Of a stretch of 64,000 bases of DNA, positions 34,211 to 45,413 are shown one piece after another (position 1 is the first letter of the stretch; every line of letters starts with the position of its first letter). The translations under genes were made by a program, and so were the position numbers. Source of the stretch: Telmatactis stephensoni (lineage: Eukaryota > Cnidaria > Anthozoa > Actiniaria > Isophelliidae). Location of the stretch: positions 682,001 through 746,000 of the forward strand of contig JALIZF010001795.1 in the NCBI GenBank assembly GCA_029948255.1, written 5' to 3'. A model generated the notes under the pieces. The model did not search any database. It worked only from the letters and a program-made list of their open reading frames with translations, and was not told where the DNA came from.

Positions 34211-35385
34211 ATATAGCGGAAAATAATTATAAGCAAAAAACTAACATTTAAAACCAAATTTCGCAGATGAAAATATCAATTCTCCTAAGAATCATGAGAG
34301 AGCCAATAAGATTGCTCATTACTTCGAGATTGAGATACAACGAGCGTTGTGATTGGCTTGATTTTGAAAATGACGTCATCGACGTCCTTTGCGAAGAGAC
34401 AAAAATGGCGTTGAAGAAGGTTGACATGAAAGTTGTGGACAACAAATTTGCTCTTTTGAGGTACTTTTCTATACTTTCTTGTGTCTAAGCATACATGTTT
34501 TCACTGAAAAAAATTTTTTCTTGTATGTGCAAAAATTTTTAGGCGGATTAAGTCCTTTTTACAGACTTTTTTAAGCTTTAAAGCTTTGCCGTAATTTCGA
34601 TGCTCTGAAAATGAATGCTTTGAAGCATAAATTTGCCTTTTTACTCCTCGTGTTTTTATTGGCTTATTTGTACATGTGTACGTTTTGTTCACAGAAAAAA
34701 ATATGTCAGAATTGCAGATATTTCAAAGGCAATTGAGTAAATTTAACGGCCTTCAACTATCACTTGTAAGTTTGAGAGTTTTTCCACGCTGTTGCTCTCT
34801 TGCTTGTTGTCATCAAAGCTGTAATAACAGTCTGCTGAATTGAAAGGAACTATATTTTATCAAGGAAAGTAACTTGTTAATACAAATATTGTTAATAAAC
34901 TTATTGTTCTTATAATACTGCCTGAATTTTTGAGTTATTTGTTTTGTGAAAAACTATCCAAAGTTTCATACACGATTTCAGGTTTGCTCTAGCTTATCAG
35001 TCGCTTTTCATTGCAAAACATCAGGTTCTAGTGAAAGTCGTGAACTGTGACTTGCTAATATATCAGAAAACAATAAAAAACGTATTTTATATTGAACATT
35101 CTTTTGGTTTTTATCTTTTTTTTTTACGGCAGAAAGAAGTGTTGAGCCGTGCCTGTGGTTTATGGGGGAAATATACCACGGGTTTCAAGCGCTTTTTAGC
35201 CAATCAGAGCGCTCGTTAGAAAAAAGCTATATTATAAACTGCAATGGGTTTGAATAAACTAGATATTATTATTATTAACCCACATTAACAGTAATCGCAA
35301 AAAATAGACCTCTATGAGGCCATGTGGTTACTGGCAAGGCCTTTCCCTGGTTGGGGGTGGGGGTAGGGGTTTACCTCGACTAATT
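34211..35385. other. Mixed repeat DNA, no gene supported
   Basis: It contains a CRE-like TGACGTCATCGACGTCC dyad near 34372, short frames with no recognised family, and an end-like segment CCTGTGGTTTATGGGGGAAA at about 35153 related to the 34020 hairpin. TTAACCCACATTAACAGTAA at about 35274 rejoins the interior of element X (compare 53757). Confidence 0.5.
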
Positions 35386-36639
35386 ACTCGTGCCCAGGCC
35401 ATAGGCCGGGAACGAGTTATAAACTGCAAATGTTTTTTACTCGTGCCCAGGCCTTTAGGCCGGGAACGAGTTATAAACTGCAAATGTTTTTTTTTTCTCT
35501 TTTCGTCCTCAGCTATTTCTGATTGGTTCGTTCTAAGACACCTCTGATTGGTTAATAACGTAAAAACAATGCCCTTCATTCATCAGTCCTCTAGGAGGCG
35601 TGAGCTCCTCGAAGCTGGGGAATCGATTTGGGCAGGATTTAATGGTGGACAATGGCTGGAGTACAGCTTTAAAAACAGGCCCTTTGAGCAGTAAAAAAAG
35701 CAAAGTATCGAGCTTTTTACTCGAGGCATACCCAACTCCATTATAAGAGCGTTAGAATGGACAGCTATTTTGAACTCGGTCTCCGATTCTACGACCAAAA
35801 AATGAATTCTAAAGGGACTTCTTCAAGTCGTACACTTTCCCGTCTCAAGCATCAGATGTAAGCCAGAATTGGCGAGCTCTTATCATCAAAGCAGAGTCCC
35901 CCTCTCAGTTTTCACTGCATATGTTGCTAAACGAACAGCAATAGACGGAATTCAATTGTATATTTCCCGTCAAACAGTTGTGAGAGCTAACGGGGCCGGT
36001 TTTTGTACTAAATCTGAATATCGAAAACGAAGGAGACTGAAGTTCTGTGTTGTATACGTGCTCTGATGATCTGATAGTATGCGTGTTTTATGTTTTCATA
36101 TTGAACTATGAAAGAAAAATGTAGATGAGTAGTTACTATGTTAGTGAGTCGGTTGTAGAGCCTTTACGACAAACAATTCAGACGATAAGTGAAATAAAAT
36201 CAACTTAAAGAACAAGATATTCGCTTGAATTTTACGAGGTCTTAAAGAAAAAAAGACTTTTGGAATGTGGGGCTTATCAAAGTAGGATTCTTATCAAAGT
36301 AAATTAGAAGGCGGGGGTCAAAGTCGTCACCTAGGTTGATTGTACACAAACGTACAATTATTGAGGCTGAGCGTTTGTCTCAGTACTTCAGATCGATAGA
36401 ATAAAATGAGAGATTGAACACACTATGTGGTTGAATTCTATTTATCTTTGGTTTGATCATCTTGAACATGTCTAAAAATGTAAATAATTTGGCCGTCACG
36501 GTAGACTATATTTATATGGCATGGTCAATTGATACAGTTCGTGAAGTGGATCTAAGTGAGACAGTTAAGTGAGTTATTAAGACCTCTCCTATAAACAGGG
36601 CCTCACCTTGGGCACGAGTGAACGCACGAGTGTGTCTAG
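35386..36639 (+). mobile_element. Helitron-like repeat: tandem left ends plus full copy
   Basis: Two left ends (35386 and 35439) lie head to tail 53 bp apart. The second leads into a full-length copy ending GAACGCACGAGTGTGTCTAG at 36639. Like other copies, it contains TCTGATTGGTTxxxAACGTAAAAACAATG near the left end. Confidence 0.65.
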
Positions 36640-38444
36640 TTTTTCTTTTTTCCTGTGAATGCAGCATTCTTGCGCAATCGGTCATGTGTTACACCCCTGA
36701 TTGGTTAAGAACGTAAAAAACAATGTCCTTCATTCATCACCTCCGTAGTGAACGCCAGCGAGGAACTTTAGGAATGCAAGATGGCCGACTACAAAAAAAA
36801 TACCTTCTAGAGACAGGCTTTTCCTGCAGTATCACAATGTAATTTGGAGCTTTTAACCCGAGATATACCTATATACTTATAAGAGCTTCAGAATGGGCTG
36901 TTATTTTGAGCTTCATCTCCAATACTTTGACCAAATATCGAACTCTAAACACTGCACGAAAAAATGGATTTGCATATGTTTGAGTGTTGTGTGAATATGG
37001 AGCGTATTTAGTGGACTATATTTGCATTTTTTTCACAACTTTATTGGACAAACCATAACTAAAATACAAAAATTAGAGAAAGTGGAAAAACAAAACAAAG
37101 GCACTGTCCAAGAGGTGGGTACAAACGGGACACGAAGTCCCATGCGAGGTACCCGCCTTGACTAAAGTAACTAAAAACTAGAAAAGATATCCTCCCCAAA
37201 CCCTAAAATAGAAACACCGAAAATATTCTATGCAGCTATCAAAAACTAGCAGTGCCGGGACCCATGTGCCAACACGTTCCAGCCACAGGAAGATCCTTCA
37301 TGCCGGTCTAACTATGGCAAGAACATGTTGGCACATGGCCCAGGTGCAACTGGAAATTTGTCCTCCCCACCCTTAAAATATTGAAACTGAAAATATTCTT
37401 TCGGGTTTTCAAGAACTTTCGGGTTTTCAATTTTATTTGATGCTCAAAGCAAACGTAAGGCAATCATAATATTTACAACTATTGCATAGTTGTTGTAAAT
37501 ATATAGTGAATATCACCTTTGAATATGTTTGCACACATATTTGCAAATTAACTTAATTTGCAAATTTGCTACACTTTTACTGCATATTTGCATTAAAGCA
37601 AATATAAATGGATTTTGCACTACTATGAAAACTTATTGAAACATCATATTTGCACCCAATCCATTGAAAGCTGTAAAACCGGTTGTTGAATGCAATTTTG
37701 TAGATCTCCGACTATATATTTGCACTGTATTTGATGTTTGTAGCAAATATATAGTAATTATTATATTTGCAACTATTGCAAAGCTGTTGCAAATATTAAG
37801 CGAATATGATCTTTTAATATGTTTGCACATACATTTGCAAACAAGGATAAATTTAAAGATTTGCATTTCTTTTACCTAACTGATTCGCTACCAAAGCAAA
37901 TCAGTGTAAATAGATTTTGCACCTCAATACAAATATTACGTAAACGACCATATTTGCACCAAATCCATTGAAAGCTGTAAAACAGGTTTGTTGTTGTCTC
38001 TTAATAGTATTGCGCTTTTAAAGCTTAGTCTATTCCTTTCCTCGCTTATGCGAAAATAAACTTACACGCAATTTAATTTAGCTGCTCATCTGCAAAGTGT
38101 TATCTATCTGTCTAATAAGGCAAACGCTTTTGTTAGAGATGACAGTTAGGAGGAACAGCAAAAATCAAACTGTTGCGTCTGCCCTTGGCTTTTTGTACAC
38201 AAAATTGTGAGGGTATTATATTTGCTGTGAAAGAAGATTTGCTCTTTTTTGCTTGGATTGATTTTTGCCAAAACAGCTAATGTTTTCAGCAGTTATGAAA
38301 TGCTTTACCCAAAATTTCGATAAACTAACTGAGCAAGGATATAGGGTATATATCAATCAGATCTTTTACTATGAGTATATCCGGTAAGCTTTACCAATTT
38401 ATACCTAGTGTAACACGAACTTTTTCGGGATAACACACGGTTGT

Positions 38445-38646
38445 TTACCACCGTGAGCATAATTACGCGTCCAGCCAGACTAAAGTCTCGATTGGGATTT
38501 GGTCAATAGGCTACCGGAAAGCCAGCAAAGTGTACAGACATTGTATAGAAAACTCCGCCTCTGTCTGGATTTTTGGTAGCCTATTGACCAAAATCCTAAT
38601 CAAGACTTTAGTCTGGCTGGACGCGTAGTTATGCACACGGTGGTAA
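38445..38646. mobile_element. Foldback MITE, copy of 5581-5788
   Basis: TTACCACCGTG...CACGGTGGTAA termini with the same interior (TTGGTCAATAGGCTACCGG... and TTTTTGGTAGCCTATTGACC). It is nested in the CACTA-like element. Confidence 0.88.
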
Positions 38647-39338
38647 TATTTTATTGAATTGATGTGACGTTTTGGCTGAGCTTCTATATCCTTTAATATA
38701 TTATTTAAACTTATTATGAAAATTCCCCTAGACCACAGCACCAAGGCTTCAAATCTCTTTTACTTACAGGTGGAGTAACGAACTCCTCTGGAAAGCAAGA
38801 GCTTCCACCTTAGGCCTCCCTCGGATGTCGGGGCGCCTTTAAGGTCTTTTTAGCTCCGAGGAACTTGCGGTGCCTTGACTTAACTGCATGGGAGGAAACT
38901 ACCAGGACCCAAAGCCTATATTGAGGGTCTCAATGGGGTTAAGCGTGAGTCGTGAAACGCTTAAAAAATTAACCGTGAGTCGTGAAAATTCGAAAAAAGT
39001 AATCGTGAGCCGTGAATAATTTTTGTAGCGTGAGCCGTGATTTTCGTTTTTTATAGTGCATTTAAGTGATCTAAAGTCTAGGTGAACTTTCCTGTGGCGC
39101 TGGGGCGTGAGACCAATGACATTTGAGTGTTGCCTGATCTTCCTGGGCGAGTTGACTAGGTCGACTAGGCGTCAGCCAGGCGCTCACTATGTTACTCTTG
39201 GTGGTCTTTGTCCAGGCGTCTCAGTTTCTATTCTCCTCAGTGTGTCAATGATTGACTAACTTGTGTAATTCGTGTGATAGTTTTTGCTTCGACTTGTACT
39301 TGTACTCGAATACTTAAAACTCTTGTGTTTATAAGACC

Positions 39339-40042
39339 ATGTCCGTCATAAGAGGCATGGTAAGCTTCTATCGAATGGGTAAAAAGAAGCCTTGTGAGCG
39401 GTATAAAGTCCGTTTAAAGATTAATGACCCCGGGGGGGGGGGGGGGACTCCGATCGTAAATGGACGGGGATGCTCGTCGTACCTTTAAGGGGTCAAAATC
39501 AGCGATTTGGTACCTTTTAGGGTGTCCCAGACTTTAGTGGACTACTAGAGACATAGCTGGTACCTTTTAGGGTAATTTTTTCCTCTATCAACGATTAAAT
39601 GCTGGAAACAAAGATCAGATTGCACGACCATCAAATTGTTCGTATATAAATAGACACAATTGATCGCTTGATTGACTTGAAAATATGCAAAATGATAAAT
39701 TTAGTGTTTTTGAGTTGGTACCTTTTAGGGGTAAAAACATGTATTGCCACGCCCACCCGGATATGACTTTGGTACCTTTTAGGGGTCATTTTTAAAATTT
39801 CCGACGAGCATCCCCGTCCACTTATATATAGGAGTCCCCCCCGGTTCTCAAGAGGCAAATAATTGATGACCTGGGCCTCAAGGAACAGGCCAAAACGTTC
39901 GGCTTGGGTTCATTTAAACTCAAGCTATATCTTCTGCCAAAGATGGGCGGAAGGATTGAAAATTTTCGGATTGCTACCCAACAACAGTTTGACTTGGAGT
40001 TTCCATTACTAGTAGGAACCGATGGCGAATCAGAACTAAACG
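39339..40042 (+). pseudogene. Unknown coding exon inside element X, interrupted by a MITE
   Basis: ATG 39339 opens MSVIRGMVSFYRMGKKKPCE and runs to LKINDP at 39431. After a MITE (39434-39840) the frame resumes at 39844 with VLKRQIIDDLGLKEQAKTFG, includes KLKLYLLPKMGG and QQFDLEFPLLVG, and stops being coding at a good splice donor, AACG|GTGAGC (40043). About 96 codons. One base in the C-run at the MITE border must differ to keep the frame. Upstream is a GTTTATAA box and a plausible 5' leader. I do not recognise the family. It is either exon 1 of the autonomous X gene or a captured host exon. Confidence 0.55.
39434..39840. mobile_element. MITE with G-run ends and GGTACC repeats
   Basis: GGGG...GACTCCGATCGTAAATGG and TGGACGGGGATGCTCGTCG on the left are inverted on the right (CGACGAGCATCCCCGTCCA...GGAGTCCCCCC). 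CCGG flanks both sides. It contains four TTGGTACCTTTTAGGG(G) units. It is inserted into the coding exon of element X. Confidence 0.8.
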
Positions 40043-41109
40043 GTGAGCTTTATACTCAAGCAATCATTATAATAGTATAATAAGGCAGGCTATGCGTAAC
40101 TTTGTATAGTTAGTTGGTCTTGGTTGTCTTAAGTTGACTCATCGAAGATAATCAATTCTGAAGAATTTTATTTTAATAACTAACTAGACGCATCATCGTG
40201 ATTGTTCATATTACACAAATGCATAGTCTTTACTAATTTATGGCAGTCGCTAAGGCCCAAGAGTGTTTGAAAACATGTCAAGCGAATTAAAACGAATATT
40301 TTTTTCTTCGTGCTATATCGCAAATTCTTCAAAACGCTTAGGTTAACCGTGATTCGGAAAAATTAACCGTGAGTCGTGAAACAGCGATTTTTTTAAGAGT
40401 GAGTCGTGACTGATATCCCCCCATTGAGACCCTCTATATTTAGTTCCGTCAAACATTGATAGTACCTGACTCTCGTTAAGTGCAGCCGTTGCTGTTATGA
40501 TTTGCAAAATCTTTACCAATGAATACGTACTGTTTCCATGTGGGACACTACAAGTGTAATTTACACATGCGCAATCGTGTAACAGGCACTGTTGGAAGAA
40601 ATTTGAGATCCCAAGCTTTGAACGCGGCAAATATAACAGTAAAGATCAGTTTAGAAATGTATCATCTTTTGTACATAGTTTTTTTGTTGTTGTTGTTAAA
40701 CTCCGCCGATACGGCGTTCTCTCGCAAAAAACGGTATCTCCAATGACAGCAAACAAATTAGGTCTGATGAAAATATTAATTTCAATCCTAAGTTAACGCT
40801 ATCCTACATTCAGACTCGCAACCAAACTCAGTGAACCGAACACAATGATATTGGTTAATTATCAATAAAGTTAATTTACTGTATTTTATGGAGATTGTAG
40901 TTGGGTTCGCTGGTTATTTTATAATTTCTAGAATCCAACTACAGACATTTTGAACTACTGAAATGTTTTGGACTAAGAGTTGACCACTGCTGAAATCAGT
41001 CCTGTATCAAAATTCTTTGCCATGATTATAGCTGTGCTCAAAGTATTATTTCCACATGTGCTATTTTTCATTTTTTATAAAAATACAGTGGTTTTAAAGT
41101 CATTTCCAA

Positions 41110-41631
<522 letters not shown>

Positions 41632-42239
41632 TATCATAACTTATTGTATTACTTACTTCCAAAACCATAATATTCAAAAACTTCTATACCTCGACATTAA
41701 TCATTTGTTGTATGAGCTTTGGAGGAGAATATTATCGTCAGCCTGTGGTCGACCTGTGTCCGTATCTGATCCGAGGAAAACTGGAATGGAGAAGCACTTC
41801 ATGACCAATGAGACCTCAGTATTTCATCACGTGACAGCAGTTTGAATTTTGGCGGCCAGCGACCGGTCAGCCATTTTAGCTGAGTGCAGTTATTCCTTGG
41901 AATGCTGAAAAGTTTGCTTGAAAATCTCTTCTTTTGCTCTCAAAATCTGGCTGCCCACTGGATGGAAAGAAAATGTCAGACACTTAGTGCTCTCAAAGGA
42001 TATTTTGAGAGAGAACGACTCCTAAGAAGATAGGATAATTGGTTTCTGAATCGTTGGAAGCGAGCTTCTGATAAGAGCTTGATTTTGAAGCTGGAGTAAG
42101 TCGTGTTGGTTGTTTGATATAGCGATATAGAACGACTTATTAGATTTATCGTATTCTAAATATGATTTGCCAGAGTAGTCGCCTATTGGGTTTCAATAAC
42201 TTATATTTAAGCAATAGAAGATAGATTTCTATGACTCTA

Positions 42240-43080
42240 CCGGTGAAATAGAGCACGCGTGATGTTGGGAGAAACACTGAGAAAAGTTTGAAAATCACGA
42301 GCTGTAGGCGTATTGCTTTTATGATATAGCAAGAGGTATTTTAAGAACGATCAAGTTGTGTTATTTCCTGATCAAAACTAAAATTCTCAAAACTTGTGCA
42401 AATATAAGCCAATCACATTTGTCGTACTTTTTGAGTAATCAGTACGACTCAAGCGGTGTTTTGAGAATAGTTTGACAACTTTCATCGAAGGAATTCAGCA
42501 GAAATTGATCCCGAACAAAGAGCTTTCTGTTTTTACAATTGACAATGGCTCGAAAATAGACGAAAAGGCTAAATATGACTTGCAGTTCTTCAAGATTTGG
42601 AAATGTTTACGTGCTTTCGATGAATCGAGCAGCGTTCCACATAGCAAATACAAGAGTTTCAATGCCCTATTATACTAATGACTTTTTGTGCATTTAGATT
42701 TTCTAAAGTATTGCCAACTATAATTATTATAACATGGCAATACTTTAGAAAATCTGAATTGAAAAAAGCCATTAGAATAACAGAACATTAAAACTCTTGT
42801 ATCTGATTCCTTGGACTGGTCACTCTACTGAAAAATATTAAACTCTAACATACCAGTTTGAAATAAAATTTTATCAAAGCTGCATCCAAAGATCTGTGTA
42901 AAATCTCCTAGAATTTCAATATTATAGAAACATGAGTGTAACGAAAGAAGTATTTACTGTAGTTTAATGCATACTTTATATTCTTTACTGTATTTATATT
43001 GATTTTCTTATAATTTATAGCTCATAGAAAATAAAAAAGAAGCATGAGTGAAATATTGTTTGCTTTATCTTTGCTCTAAT
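42240..43080. other. Decayed repeats, no gene supported
   Basis: 42240-42320 is a diverged relative of the 34020 hairpin (ATGTTGGGAGAAACAC, ATCACGAGCTGTAGGCG). 42690-42775 is a small hairpin (CATTTAGATTTTCTAAAGTA / its inverse). The rest is AT-rich CACTA-like interior. Confidence 0.5.
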
Positions 43081-45413
43081 TGTTGTTGTAGTGAATTTAG
43101 AGTTTTGCGTTTGATTTGACTTGAGCTTTACTACAGCAAAAGCATTGCAAAAATAATATTTTCTTCATCTTTGCTTAGTATTTGATGATGAAGTGAAATT
43201 AAAATTTTGCATAAGATAGCCACACTAGCAAATATAAATATAATATTTGATTTGATTTGAACTTCACTTTAGTAAAAGCATTGCAAAGATGATTATTTGC
43301 TTCATCTTTGAGCTGTAATTGGCAAGACAGTAAATTTAACAATTTGCACATATTTGCTCTAGCAGTGTATACATATGAAATATTGAATTTGATTAACATT
43401 TGCACTAAGGTGAATACAAATCTAAATGTTAAATTTTCACCATATTTTCTTATCCCTAGCAAATAGAATAGTGAAAAAGGTCTTCAATCAATCTTTGTAT
43501 TGCTTGCAAATATATTTTTAACATGATCTTTGCAAAGATGCAAATTTGTTCAAAGTGAATCAAATATGGTATTTGCACAATATTTGCATCATTTTCAACA
43601 GCCTTGCAAATCCATTTTTTCATGCAGTGAAATGGAGTACTGGAAAGGAGGCCCTCGCGATAAAGACGGGTAAAGACTATTTCCTATGAGCTGGAAAACT
43701 ACGATTTTCTCATCCTACATGTTGCTAAACGAACATACATAGAAGCAAGTCAATAATATTCCTCATTCAAGACTTCAAGAGATCTTGAAAGGTTTTTGTA
43801 CCGATATCGAATTATCACCAGACAATTTATACGTTTCTATTTGACCTCGCGTTTGGTCACGTAATGTCTTTTATTCATATGTAAAACATCCTAAACATGA
43901 ACGAAAAAATACACGAATCATTTGTTATTGTGTCAAAAACGCCGATGTAGAAGTCTTTACAGCAAACAATTGAGATACATAGTGAAATAAAATGTTGAAT
44001 AAACTGGTATATTTGCAGGTAATATGTTTGCATGTCGGAGATATATAATACGCATGCATGATAATAGAAAGACAAAGGCAAACACTAATAGCTGCTAACA
44101 GACAAATTGACTAATCAGATATTCTTTAGTTTAAGCTTAGCCGATTCAAAAAATGTCATTATATTACGGTTAACTATTTTCCGGAATGGTGAAAAATGCG
44201 TGAAACGGCTCGGAGAAGAGTACGAACGGGGCCGGTCATTGGAGCCTCTCCTAAAAGGGGCTCCCGGGGCACGAGTGAACGCACGTGTGCGTCTAGTTTA
44301 TTTTTATGTTCTATTTGACCTGACGCGTTGGTCCAGTAATGGATAAAACATCTGAAACATGAACGAAAAAATACACGATTTGTTGTGCCAATAATGCCGA
44401 TGTAGAAGTCTTTACAGCAAACAATTGAGATACATAGTGAAATAAAAAGTTGAATAAACTGGTATATTTGCAGGTAATATGTTTGCATTTCGGAGATATA
44501 TAATACGCATGCATGATAATAGAAAGACAAAGGCAAACACTAATTACTGTTGACAGACAAATAAAAGGTCTTTACTACTGCGGCTGGACCAAACGTTTCC
44601 CCTACAGATATATTTCTGAACTAAACTGAACGGTTTGGTCTCAAACCGTATATTTATAACCACAAACCCTATATTTGATTATTAATAGTCGCCTTAAACG
44701 CTCTCAGGCCGGCGCATGTAGTTCGCGTATCTTTCGGCTTGAAACTTCGCCTCTCCTTCGGAGATTTCCGAATTTCACCCGCAGTTCGCCCGAATTTCAC
44801 TCACTCACTCATGCAACCGATGGCATAGTAACAAAAAGCCAAAATATTAACCATTAACCGTAATAGCCACCATCCCATTGAGACCCTCAGTTGTCCCTGG
44901 GTAGTCAGTATCATATTCTCATCGGTGAAATACTCAACTCTAGGTTGAGTTATGGGGAACGTGACTTTGTCGAGACAAAGAGTGGATGCGTGAATCAGAC
45001 TTGACACGTCGCCGGAGGGGAGATGGGAGGGGCGACATAAACTGTGATCTGGTGTTGACCTTCAAGACCTCGTAGGACCTTTTCGGCGAAAAGAGGCCAA
45101 ATACAGAAATTGAGCTTACCGATACTTAAATCGGGCTTAAACATGCGCATTCCATGCATGGCATGCTTTAGGGACTCGTAACCAAGCCGCGCTGACTATA
45201 TTCGTGACTATTTTGTACAGACATTTGTTTTCCCTTCATTTATTATGCTTGACTGACCAGACACTGAAGTTTTTATTGTCTGCATGTTATGTGTAGGGAT
45301 CAGTGTCATTTAGTCTTGTGCACGGTTACGGTTGGAAAAACTTAACAGTTATAATATATTAACTTTGGCGCTCTATTGACTTTTGACTTTGAAATCAGTC
45401 AAGGTTCTTCAAA

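Larger units (their letters stand above)
38923..40434. mobile_element. Element X, 1.5-kb copy with 6-bp target duplication
   Basis: GAGGGTCTCAATGGGG...CCCCCATTGAGACCCTC, flanked by TATATT at 38917-38922 and 40435-40440. Subterminal TTAACCGTGAGTCGTGAAA units occur in the same orientation at both ends (38940-39050 and 40345-40405), not inverted. The interior includes a promoter-like segment and a coding exon (next entry). Other copies are at 30288-44888 and 53579-54702. The superfamily is not assigned. Confidence 0.85.

Noticed and set aside
43875..44536. Repeated minus-strand frames starting MPLSFYYHACVLYIS
   Set aside because: They lie within duplicated interiors of the Helitron-like repeat and differ by frameshifts between copies; no domain recognised.
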